A DNA stretch of 64,000 bases from Nostoc sp. C052 (GTDB lineage Bacteria; Cyanobacteriota; Cyanobacteriia; Cyanobacteriales; Nostocaceae): contig NZ_CP040272.1 of NCBI RefSeq assembly GCF_013393905.1, forward strand, positions 620,001 to 684,000, read 5' to 3'. The position numbers were made by a program, and so were the translations under genes. Positions 18,441-26,657 of this stretch are shown piece after piece. Each line of letters starts with the position of its first letter. The stretch's first letter is position 1. The notes beneath the pieces were generated by a model, which was not told where the DNA came from, did not search any database, and saw only the letters and a list, made by a program, of their open reading frames with translations.

Positions 18441-19052
18441 TTAGACAGCAGAGAAGTAGACTTTAGACTTCACTGGGTCAGGATTCATTGTCTTGTCACC
18501 AGGTTGCCAACCAGCTGGGCAAACTTCATCAGGGTGAGACTGAACATACTGAATTGCTTGTAATGTCCGCAGGGTTTCATCAACGCTACGACCAAAAGCT
18601 AGATTGTTAATGGTGGCGTGCTGTATGATACCATCTTTATCGATGATGAACAGACCACGCAAGGCAATGCCTGCTGCTGGATCAAGAACGTTGTAAGCGG
18701 CGCTAATCTCTTTCTTGATGTCGGAGACTAGAGGATAATTCAGGTCGCCAACGCCACCAGATTTACGATCTGTTTGAATCCAAGCGAGGTGGGAGAATTC
18801 ACTGTCAACGGAAGCCCCAAGGATTTCCGTATTGATTTTCTTGAATTCTTCGTAGCGATCGCTAAATGCTGTAATTTCAGTAGGACAAACAAAGGTAAAG
18901 TCTAGTGGGTAGAAAAACAGGACGACATACTTACCGCGATAATCGGAAAGTTTGATTGTCTTAAATTCCTGGTCTACCACAGCGGTTGCTGTGAAATCGG
19001 GAGCTTGTTGACCAACGCGGAGGCTTCCTTCGGTTCCGTAAGTAAGGGACAT
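18441..19052 (-). CDS. Typical 2-Cys peroxiredoxin
   Basis: A 203-residue thioredoxin-dependent peroxidase. The peroxidatic cysteine is Cys56 in DFTFVCPTE and the resolving cysteine is in EVCPAGWQPG near residue 177. The length and the GGVG and VYF motifs fit the cyanobacterial/chloroplast 2-Cys Prx type, in which hyperoxidation sensitivity is expected. An AAGGAG ribosome binding site precedes the ATG. It is the upstream neighbour of the redoxin-like gene. Confidence 0.95.
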   Translation of the reverse strand: MSLTYGTEGSLRVGQQAPDFTATAVVDQEFKTIKLSDYRGKYVVLFFYPLDFTFVCPTEITAFSDRYEEFKKINTEILGASVDSEFSHLAWIQTDRKSGGVGDLNYPLVSDIKKEISAAYNVLDPAAGIALRGLFIIDKDGIIQHATINNLAFGRSVDETLRTLQAIQYVQSHPDEVCPAGWQPGDKTMNPDPVKSKVYFSAV

Positions 19053-19183
19053 TAACCTAATTCTCCTTTATCGGTTTAGTAGCGTTGGAATTCGGGTCAA
19101 GTAAAACTCACCCATCCACGCTCTCACAGTTTAATTACGATCTGTTACGACTATATCATACTCATAACGATTTTGAGTAGCAA

Positions 19184-21328
19184 ATGCCTGATTTAGATAC
19201 AAGAGAATGGTTGCTTACCAATGGCTTAGGAAGTTTTGCCAGTGGTACTGTTTCTGGTGTCCGCACGCGTACTTATCATGGTTGGCTGTTTGCCGCGACA
19301 AACCCGCCTTCTGGGCGGACTCTGCTGTTTTCGCACCTAGAAGCTAGTTTGGAAGTATTAGGCAGCGTTGTGTCACTAGGGACAAATTTTTGGGGTAAAA
19401 ATCAGATTGAGCGGACAGGCTACGAACTGCTACGCAATTTTGATATTAACCCAGTTCCAAAATGGACTTGGGGTCAAGATAACTGGCAGTTAACCAGAGA
19501 GTTGGTGATGCCTTATGGGTTGGTGGGGGCTGGGGAAGAAGCAGGGAGCAAGGGAGAAGAGTTTTCCCCTCCGCACCCCGCACCCCGCCCCTCTGCCTCT
19601 TTTAAATGCCCAATGCCCAATTCCCCTGCCCAATTTTGCCATCGAATTTTAATCCGGTATCGCTACGAGGGAAGTTATACAGCAATTTTACGGTTGCGAC
19701 TGTTGATAGCAGAACGTGACTTTCATCACCAGCAGACATCTAGTCAAGAATTAAAGTTCTCACAATTACTAGGGCAAAAGCAAGTCTGTCTACAAGCAAT
19801 CGATTCTGGACATTTCGGTATACCTTGGCACTTGCGCTGGACACAGGGAAATTATCAACCAGATGCCGTTTGGTATTGGGATTATGGATTGTCTGAGGAG
19901 ACGAAACGGGGATTAGGCGACAAAGAAGACTTGTACAGTCCTGGTTACTTGATAGTCACACTGCAACCAGGAGATACAGTAACTCTAGAAGCACGAGTAG
20001 GTTTTCCCGACTCGGTGTCAGGTATTCTCACCCCCGAAACCTTTGTAGAAGCCGTGGAGGCAGAGCAAGAAAGGCTCTCAAAGATTTTTGGATGGAGAGG
20101 GGCAGGGGAGCAGAGGAGCAAAGGAGCAGAGGAGCAGGGAAATAATTACGAATCTCCAATCCCCCATGCCCAATTCTCACTCAGTCAACAATTACTCAAA
20201 GCAAGCGATCAATTTATCGTCTATCGAGCCTCAATTGCAGGCCCTACGGTAATTGCTGGTTATCACTGGTTTAATGACTGGGGACGCGACACATTAATCG
20301 CCTTACCGGGGTTGGCACTAGTTCCACAACGCTTTGATCTGGCAAAAGGAGTATTGCGAACTTTTGGGCATTATTGTCGCCACGGTTTAATTCCTAATGC
20401 ATTTCCTGATGTCAATGGTGAACCTATTTATAACAGTATTGATGCAGCCTTGTGGTGGATTGAAATTTTAGGACTTTATTTAGAAGCAACTCAAGACTGG
20501 GATTTTTTGGCAGAGCAATTCCCGATAATACAGCAAATCTACAAAGCATTTGTCGGTGGTACACATTTCAATATCCAGGTCGATGCTACTGATGGGCTAG
20601 TTAGTTGGGATACTCGTGGTGTAGCCCTCACTTGGATGGATGTGCTAATTGGATCGCTTCCCGTTACTCCTCGTCACGGGAAGCCAGTGGAAATCAATGC
20701 ATTGTGGTATTCTGCTTTATGCTGGCTGAGTCAGTGGGCAGAGCGCTTGAGCCAGCTTGAGTATGGTTCGCCAGTGCGTCTCACGAAGCAATCACAGCGT
20801 TATGCTCAACAAGCACAACTTGTAAAAACCTCGCTGCAAAAGTTTTGGAATCCTCAGCTAGGTTATTTGTACGATACTATTGAGCCGGACGATCGCCGGA
20901 ATTTTCAAATTCGTCCCAATGCTGTTTTAGCGCTGTCGCTGCACCATTGTGGGTTTTCTGAGCAGCAGGGGTGTCAGATATTAGATTTGGCAACTAGTAG
21001 CTTGCTTACTCCCTATGGTCTTCGCAGTCTCGATCCAGGAGATCCTGAATATAAAGGGAGATATGAGGGCAACCAAGAGCAACGCGATCGCGCTTATCAT
21101 CAAGGTACTGTTTGGACTTGGCTAATTGGGCCATATATTCGGGCTTGGCAACGTTTTTATCCGCAACAATCGCTGCCTTTTGATTGGCAACCCCTGCTAG
21201 ATCACTTCCAATTTGAGGCTTGTCTTGGTTCTATTTCTGAGATTTTTGATGGTGATTTACCTCACACACCCAGAGGAGCGATCGCTCAAGCTTGGTCGGT
21301 TGCCGAAGTAATCCGCCACATTAAATAA
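19184..21328 (+). CDS. Amylo-alpha-1,6-glucosidase / glycogen-debranching-type enzyme
   Basis: A 714-residue glycoside hydrolase of the GDE/GH133 type. The N-terminal GDE_N domain begins EWLLTNGLGSFASGTVSG and the C-terminal (alpha/alpha)6 domain carries NDWGRDTLIALPGL, NAFPDVNGEPIYNS and YHQGTVWTWLIGPY. It probably hydrolyses alpha-1,6 branches in glycogen-like glucan. Two low-complexity in-frame inserts are visible. Residues of about 114-148 (GAGEEAGSKGEEF, then PAPRPSASFKCPMPNSPAQ) and about 302-328 (GAGEQRSKGAEEQGNN, then PIPHAQF) match the intergenic GGGGAGCAGGGG repeats. Both fall between conserved blocks, so the enzyme may still fold. Confidence 0.88.
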   Translation: MPDLDTREWLLTNGLGSFASGTVSGVRTRTYHGWLFAATNPPSGRTLLFSHLEASLEVLGSVVSLGTNFWGKNQIERTGYELLRNFDINPVPKWTWGQDNWQLTRELVMPYGLVGAGEEAGSKGEEFSPPHPAPRPSASFKCPMPNSPAQFCHRILIRYRYEGSYTAILRLRLLIAERDFHHQQTSSQELKFSQLLGQKQVCLQAIDSGHFGIPWHLRWTQGNYQPDAVWYWDYGLSEETKRGLGDKEDLYSPGYLIVTLQPGDTVTLEARVGFPDSVSGILTPETFVEAVEAEQERLSKIFGWRGAGEQRSKGAEEQGNNYESPIPHAQFSLSQQLLKASDQFIVYRASIAGPTVIAGYHWFNDWGRDTLIALPGLALVPQRFDLAKGVLRTFGHYCRHGLIPNAFPDVNGEPIYNSIDAALWWIEILGLYLEATQDWDFLAEQFPIIQQIYKAFVGGTHFNIQVDATDGLVSWDTRGVALTWMDVLIGSLPVTPRHGKPVEINALWYSALCWLSQWAERLSQLEYGSPVRLTKQSQRYAQQAQLVKTSLQKFWNPQLGYLYDTIEPDDRRNFQIRPNAVLALSLHHCGFSEQQGCQILDLATSSLLTPYGLRSLDPGDPEYKGRYEGNQEQRDRAYHQGTVWTWLIGPYIRAWQRFYPQQSLPFDWQPLLDHFQFEACLGSISEIFDGDLPHTPRGAIAQAWSVAEVIRHIK

Positions 21329-21685
21329 TGATAAATAATGATGAGTTAGGAGTTAGGAGTTATGAATTCTCCCCCTGCCTGCCAATACTTGTCGGTTAAG
21401 GGGAAAAGGGGAAGGTGGGGACTAGGCTAGACTGTTGACTTTGATGGAATTTTCCCATTTTTAGTTCATGTAACTTTTGTGTCATTGCGAGCCAAATGAA
21501 ATGTAGCAAAGCAATCCCCAGCGATTGCTTCGCTCCGTTCTCTACGAGACGCCAAGGGCGAACGCTCCAATTCAAAATTCAAAATTCAAAATTCAAAATC
21601 TATGAGGTTGCGGTGGATAATACAGCCCACCGTAACCTTTAGACTAATAGATTGAGTTAGATTGAGTTTAACAAAAGCGATCGCT
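21329..21685. other. Repeat-bearing intergenic region
   Basis: No gene is supported. A truncated MITE left end (CAATACTTGTCGGTTAAG) starts at 21383. Four exact tandem TTCAAAA heptamers are at 21571-21598. The phrase CGTTCTCTACGAGACGCC at about 21537 is another dispersed repeat. Confidence 0.6.
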
Positions 21686-22921
21686 CTACACCTTAAACTT
21701 CTCGGTAATCCGCTTCATCGCCTCTTCGACGTTCTCACGGCTGTTAAACGCTGAAATGCGGAAGTAACCTTCACCCGCAGCACCAAAGCCAGAACCAGGT
21801 GTCCCCACAACGTTGACGGTTTGCAGCAACTTATCAAAAAATTCCCAACTGGATAAACCATTAGGTGTTTTTACCCAAACATAAGGTGCATTCACACCAC
21901 CATAAACTGACAATCCGGCGGCTGTGAGTTTCTCGCGGATAATTTTGGCGTTTTCGAGATAGAAACTCACCAATCCTTTGATTTGCGCTTGTCCTTCTTC
22001 GGAGTAAACCGCTTCGGCTCCCCGTTGGATGATGTAAGAAACACCATTAAATTTGGTAGACTGGCGACGATTCCATAGTTTCCATAGTTCGACATCGGAA
22101 GCATCGGCGGCTTTTGCTGTGAGTGTTTTCGGTACTACAGTTAACGCGCAACGGGTTCCTGTAAAACCTGCGTTCTTCGAGAAAGACCGAAATTCGATCG
22201 CAACTTCTCTTGCGCCTTCAATTTCATAAATTGAATGGGGAATTGATGGATCGGTAATATAAGCTTCGTAGGCTGCATCAAAGAAAATAATTGAGTTATT
22301 AGCTTTGGCATAGTCTACCCATGCTTTGAGATACTCTTTGGTTGCAGTTGCGCCAGTGGGGTTATTGGGAAAGCAGAGATAAATTAAATCGACTTTCTTT
22401 GCGGGAATCTCGGCGGTGAAGTTGTTGTCAGCCGTAATTGGTAGATAAACTAAACCTTCAAATTCGCCTTTATCGTTGGCATCCCCAGTATTTCCCACCA
22501 TAACGTTAGTGTCTACATATACGGGATAAACTGGGTCAGTCACGGCAATTATATTGTCATGACCAAAGATTTCTAGAATGTTGCCCGTGTCGCACTTAGA
22601 ACCATCGGAGATAAAGATTTCCGAAGCATCTATATCGGCTCCCCGTGCTTGGAAATCTTGAGTAGCAATTTTCTCTCGCAACCATGCGTAGCCTTGCTCA
22701 GGGCCATAGCCTTTGAAGGTATTGCGATCGCCCATTTCTTCCACAGCTTTAATCATCGCTGTGCGGCAAGCCTCTGGTAGAGGTTCGGTAACATCACCAA
22801 TGCCCAGCCGGATGATTTTAGCATTACTGTTTGCTTCTGCAAAGGCATTCACCCGCCGAGCAATTTCTGGAAACAGATAACCCGCTTTCAGTTTCAGGTA
22901 GTTGTTGTTAATAGTTGCCAT
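21686..22921 (-). CDS. dapL: LL-diaminopimelate aminotransferase
   Basis: A 411-residue PLP enzyme that converts tetrahydrodipicolinate directly to LL-diaminopimelate, the plant/cyanobacterial route to lysine and peptidoglycan. It has GIGDVTEPLPEA, GDRNTFKGYGPEQGY, FISDGSKCDTGN, CFPNNPTGA and the PLP-lysine segment SFSKNAGFTGTR. The frame is open nine codons further upstream, but MATINNNYLKLKAGYLFPE at 22921 is the family start. Aspartokinase (31630) acts earlier in the same pathway. They are not linked in one operon. Confidence 0.96.
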   Translation of the reverse strand: MATINNNYLKLKAGYLFPEIARRVNAFAEANSNAKIIRLGIGDVTEPLPEACRTAMIKAVEEMGDRNTFKGYGPEQGYAWLREKIATQDFQARGADIDASEIFISDGSKCDTGNILEIFGHDNIIAVTDPVYPVYVDTNVMVGNTGDANDKGEFEGLVYLPITADNNFTAEIPAKKVDLIYLCFPNNPTGATATKEYLKAWVDYAKANNSIIFFDAAYEAYITDPSIPHSIYEIEGAREVAIEFRSFSKNAGFTGTRCALTVVPKTLTAKAADASDVELWKLWNRRQSTKFNGVSYIIQRGAEAVYSEEGQAQIKGLVSFYLENAKIIREKLTAAGLSVYGGVNAPYVWVKTPNGLSSWEFFDKLLQTVNVVGTPGSGFGAAGEGYFRISAFNSRENVEEAMKRITEKFKV

Positions 22922-23022
22922 TATGTAGATTATGAAAAACGCCCTCAAATAGCTTACTGCTAATTTATGAGGGCGGGGAGTGGGGAGTGGGGAAGAGGCA
23001 GGGCAAGGGGGAGAATAACTAA

Positions 23023-23147
23023 TAGACCTCTTGCAAAAGTGCCTTTTGCACTCTTGTCGGGAAAGGGGGAAAGGTTAAAGGGGAATGTTAATTCTATCCC
23101 TTTTCCCTTTAACCCTTACCCTTTACCCGACTTATGCAAGAAGTCTA
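23023..23147. repeat. MITE-like repeat (TAGACCTCTTGCA family)
   Basis: A 125-bp element whose ends, TAGACCTCTTGCAAAAGT and the inverse of TATGCAAGAAGTCTA, are imperfect inverted repeats. The interior is GGGAAAGGGGG followed by CCCTTTTCCCTTTAACCC, a purine/pyrimidine fold-back like that of the 10-bp-TSD MITE family but with different ends. No clear target duplication was found. Confidence 0.65.
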
Positions 23148-23155
23148 ATGACTAA

Positions 23156-24511
23156 TTAGACATTTAGCGGCTGTTTATTCTCGGCTGAATAACTGTTGCG
23201 ATCGCTAATTACAAATTCCGTGAGGGTTTCTTTTCCTGTAATCAATCTTGCTCCACGATTACGGGTGAAATAGCTCCATGCCCACTGAATCATTACTACT
23301 AATTTGTTGTTAAATTCAATTAAGAAGTAGATGTGAATAAATAGCCAAAACAGCCATGCAACGAAACCTTTCAGCTTGGTAAAGCCCAAATCTACCACGG
23401 CAGAATTGTGGCCAATCATCGCTAAACTACCATGATCGGTATAAGCAAAGGGCGGTAAGCTGTTACCTGCAAGCCGCTGTTGAACTAATGTTGCTACATA
23501 TTCACCTTCTTGCTTGGCTACAGGTGCAACACCAGGTAGGGGTTTACCATTTTGATGAGAAAAGTTTGCTAAGTCGCCAACTACAAAAATATTTGGATGT
23601 CCCTTAATACTCAAGTCAGGTTCAACGATAATTCGTCCAGCGCGATCGCACTCGGCACCTGTGCGTTCTGCTAGCACTTTGCCCATTGCAGAAGCTTTCA
23701 CACCTGCTGCCCATAATACCGTTTTTGAAGCAATTTCTTTAACTTCATCACCTTGTTTGAGGGTAACAGTATCATTTTCAATATTTGTTACCAGTGTTTT
23801 TGTCTGGACAACCACCCCCAAGCGCGTCAAGGATGCTTCCGCTTCTTGTGATAACTCTGGCGCAAAGGGTGGCAAAATCCGATCCAAACCTTCTAATAGC
23901 AAAATCTTGGCTTCTGATGTGTCGATGTTGCGGAAATCTTCTTTGAGAGTTTGGTTTGCCAATTCTGCGATCGCACCTGCCAACTCTACACCAGTTGGGC
24001 CACCACCCACAATTACAAAAGTTAACCAAGCACGGCGTTTTTCTGGATCGGTTTCATTTTCTGCGGCTTCAAAGGCCGAAAAAATACGGCTACGCATTTC
24101 TATGGCATCTTCTACAGTTTTCAAGCCTGGGGCGAATTCTTCCCAGTTATCTTTGCCAAAGTAGGAATGCTTTGCACCTGTGGCGACAATTAACGTATCG
24201 TAAGCTATTGCTTCGTTGCCCACAGTCACTTGTTTGGCTTCTGGATCGATATTATTCACCTCTCCCAGCAGCACTTTCGTATTCTTGCTCTTGCTGAGGA
24301 CAGAACGCAACGGTGAAGAGATATCAGCAGGAGATAGCGCACCTGTGGCGACTTGATATAAAAGGGGTTGAAATAGATGAAAGTTACGTTTATCGATTAG
24401 GGTAACGTTTACTGTCGCCTTGGCGAGTGTTTTTGCCGCATAAAGTCCACCAAAACCACCGCCAACAATAACTACTTGATGGGGTGGATTATTGTCAAGT
24501 GAATTTACCAT
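23156..24511 (-). CDS. Type II NAD(P)H dehydrogenase (NDH-2)
   Basis: A 451-residue single-subunit FAD enzyme that passes electrons from NAD(P)H to the quinone pool without pumping protons. Two dinucleotide-binding motifs are present, VIVGGGFGGLYAAK at the N-terminus (FAD) and VIVGGGPTGVELAG in the middle (NAD(P)H). The FAD-contact VVGDLANF follows, and a C-terminal hydrophobic amphipathic region of about residues 380-410 suits membrane attachment. It belongs to the Ndb type of cyanobacteria; I cannot say which paralogue. It is monocistronic. Confidence 0.92.
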   Translation of the reverse strand: MVNSLDNNPPHQVVIVGGGFGGLYAAKTLAKATVNVTLIDKRNFHLFQPLLYQVATGALSPADISSPLRSVLSKSKNTKVLLGEVNNIDPEAKQVTVGNEAIAYDTLIVATGAKHSYFGKDNWEEFAPGLKTVEDAIEMRSRIFSAFEAAENETDPEKRRAWLTFVIVGGGPTGVELAGAIAELANQTLKEDFRNIDTSEAKILLLEGLDRILPPFAPELSQEAEASLTRLGVVVQTKTLVTNIENDTVTLKQGDEVKEIASKTVLWAAGVKASAMGKVLAERTGAECDRAGRIIVEPDLSIKGHPNIFVVGDLANFSHQNGKPLPGVAPVAKQEGEYVATLVQQRLAGNSLPPFAYTDHGSLAMIGHNSAVVDLGFTKLKGFVAWLFWLFIHIYFLIEFNNKLVVMIQWAWSYFTRNRGARLITGKETLTEFVISDRNSYSAENKQPLNV

Positions 24512-24730
24512 AAGAAATGTTATCGTGTATGCCGACTATTGTAACTATTCTTAACAGATTTGTATCAAAATTGTCATCATATATTTTGTATTGTTCTTTA
24601 CATTTGAAAAAGTATTAAAGTAATTGAGACTACAGGATAAACAAAATTGTTTAAAAGAAAGGTACAGATAATAAGAGTTTGAAATATTTCAATCCCTGTA
24701 TATCTGTGTAGATTTATCAAAGGTAGATGT

Positions 24731-24847
24731 CAATACTTCTCGGTTAAGGGAAAAAGGAAAAAGGAAAGAAAAAACCTTTAACCCAAACCCAGTACCCTTT
24801 ACCCCAAACCCGATTCCGAGTTAAAAATGCTTAACCAAGAAGTATTG
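24731..24847 (+). mobile_element. MITE (117 bp) with 10-bp target duplication
   Basis: The left end is CAATACTTCTCGGTTAAG and the right end the inverse of the same (…AACCAAGAAGTATTG). The direct repeat AGGTAGATGT flanks it exactly at 24721-24730 and 24848-24857. The interior is GGGAAAAAGGAAAAAGG followed by CCTTTAACCC and CCGAGTTAAAAATGC, the latter shared with the 12734 copy. Confidence 0.88.
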
Positions 24848-24872
24848 AGGTAGATGTAGGGTTTATGCAGAT

Positions 24873-25799
24873 TCACTCAGAAGTAGTTGACTCTGGTGTT
24901 TGTGTCAAACGTGGGGAATGAGTTCGCCGCCAACGGGTAAAGCCATAGATAAGAGCAACAAAAATTAACAGATAGGGACTGTAAACGATTAACCAAATAC
25001 CCAGCTTGAGTAAGCCAATGGAAAATGCACTTAGAGAATGGGTAGAGTTGTTCCAAGTTTCCTGAACTTGTAAACCGAAGGCAGGTTGGGGACTGGTGCT
25101 AGAAACTGCTGCTTCTAGATTCAGCGTAATAGTGGAATAAGCAACTTGATTTTTGAGGTTTTTCAGTTGGGCATCAATTTGTTCTATGGTTTGCCGGACA
25201 TTACTCAGTTCTTGAGAAACACTAAGCACATCTCGAATAGAACCTGCCCGATCCATAATTTTTTGCAAATTGGCTTCAGTTTTCTGCAAATTAGTTAATC
25301 TAGCTTGGAAATCGACTAGGCGATCGCCCACATCTTCGGCAGTGATATTACGACTCTCGACAGTGCCCAATTTAGCTAGTTGTTCTAGAGTAGGTTCCAG
25401 CAGGTTCTCTGGTATCCGCAATTGTATGGTTGCTGTGTAACGTGGGTTGTCGTTTTTGGGTTGTTGTTGTTTCAACCCGATTAAATCCCCTTGCTGTTGA
25501 TTGATAATTTGCGAAACAGCATCAACAGTCTTATCTACAGAGTTGACAGTCAAAGACATTGCTGCCTTTTTGATGAGTTGGGGACGAGAACGGGCTATTG
25601 GTGCAGCTTCCGCCTTTTGGGAAATACTGCTTTCACCATTCGGTGCAGATGCTCGATTTGCCACCCCATCGGCGGCCATTTGAGGTAAAGCCGAATTTTT
25701 TGAGCGTTCGGAAGAAGCGCAACTGGTGAAAATCACGCCTCCCAATAACGCACTTAAAAATAAAGCAGATGTGCGCGGTAATTTAGTAGAAGTATACAT
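24873..25799 (-). CDS. DUF4349 domain lipoprotein
   Basis: A 308-residue envelope protein with a lipobox GGVIFTSCAS near residue 27, so it should be a lipoprotein. The DUF4349 domain follows (KKAAMSLTVNSVDKTVDA, then RYTATIQLRIPENLL). A coiled-coil segment with ISQELSNVRQTIEQIDAQLKN-like heptads is at about residues 190-230. A single transmembrane helix near residues 268-290 (IGLLKLGIWLIVYSPYLLIF) precedes a basic tail. DUF4349 proteins are widespread and of unknown function. It is monocistronic. Confidence 0.8.
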   Translation of the reverse strand: MYTSTKLPRTSALFLSALLGGVIFTSCASSERSKNSALPQMAADGVANRASAPNGESSISQKAEAAPIARSRPQLIKKAAMSLTVNSVDKTVDAVSQIINQQQGDLIGLKQQQPKNDNPRYTATIQLRIPENLLEPTLEQLAKLGTVESRNITAEDVGDRLVDFQARLTNLQKTEANLQKIMDRAGSIRDVLSVSQELSNVRQTIEQIDAQLKNLKNQVAYSTITLNLEAAVSSTSPQPAFGLQVQETWNNSTHSLSAFSIGLLKLGIWLIVYSPYLLIFVALIYGFTRWRRTHSPRLTQTPESTTSE

Positions 25800-26228
25800 A
25801 ATCTATCCCCAGATGGATGAAGTTAACCCCAGTATTACTGAATAAAAACTCAAAGCCTGTATTGTTGCGATTTATGTAACAGGGTTAGTCATTTTTATTT
25901 ACAGAGCTTGATGAGATATTTCAAAAAGACTATTAGCAAGTTATTTGACGATTATTTCAAAAAATATCTGCAACAAGTTTGTTTGCCTGTAGGGTCGTAA
26001 AATTGCTTTCTGGTAGTTAATATTTTTGAAATTGTTTGATTTTGAAAACAATTTGGATCTGCGATCGCTGCTTGCAAATCTGTCTTTATACCAATTCAGA
26101 ATCCCTTACGGTATCTTGTGGGTCAAAATTCTCTGGCATTTTCAGCAGCCTGTCTCAATGCTAAAAAAGCTTCTTTGCTTTGTTAAACTGAGAATCATAA
26201 GTGAAATCTCGTATACTTTGGCAAACTT
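25800..26228. other. Intergenic region upstream of the STAND gene
   Basis: About 430 bp of AT-rich sequence. No convincing gene, repeat or promoter is seen, although a short open frame exists at 26026-26247 with no recognisable protein. Confidence 0.45.
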
Positions 26229-26606
26229 ATGGAGCCAGTATCACTGACAGCAGGTGCGATCGCAACTTTGGTAATCATCAAAGCTTTTGAAAAAACTGGG
26301 GAAATCATCGGCGAAAAGGCTTGGAACGAAGGCGAAAAGTTGTTAGTTCTGCTGAAACGCAAGGAACCTAGCACGGCGAAGCTTATCGAACAGGCTAAAA
26401 CACAATCTTTAGATTATGGTCAAGCTTATCTCATTGGGCAGCAAGTAGAGGAAGCGGCGAAGAAAGATCCTGAGATTGCTCAAGCCGTGGAAGCTCTAGC
26501 CAATGAGGCACAACCTCAACTGACGAACACTATTATTGAAAATTGGCAGGGGATAAATATTAAAGGTGGAACTAATACCATTTCTGGTAACACCTTAAAC
26601 TTCTGA
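26229..26606 (+). CDS. N-terminal part of an NB-ARC/TPR (STAND) protein, ended by an in-frame TGA
   Basis: A 125-residue helical polypeptide starting MEPVSLTAGAIATLVIIKAFEKTG and ending with the polar strand GINIKGGTNTISGNTLNF. In cyanobacteria such a segment commonly forms the N-terminal effector-associated part of NB-ARC/TPR proteins. Here the TGA at 26604-26606 stops it. The same frame continues without another stop through 17 further codons (LKSPQGESIVSTEIPQNL...) into the NB-ARC ORF starting at 26658. It is either the N-terminal half of a gene with one nonsense mutation, a readthrough product, or a separate small subunit. The stop is followed by CTA. Confidence 0.7.
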   Translation: MEPVSLTAGAIATLVIIKAFEKTGEIIGEKAWNEGEKLLVLLKRKEPSTAKLIEQAKTQSLDYGQAYLIGQQVEEAAKKDPEIAQAVEALANEAQPQLTNTIIENWQGINIKGGTNTISGNTLNF

Positions 26607-26657
26607 CTAAAGTCGCCCCAAGGGGAATCGATAGTTTCTACTGAAATACCGCAAAAT

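Noticed and set aside
26026..26247. 73-codon ORF upstream of the STAND gene
   Set aside because: It overlaps the start of the next gene in another frame, has no recognisable motif and AT-rich composition.
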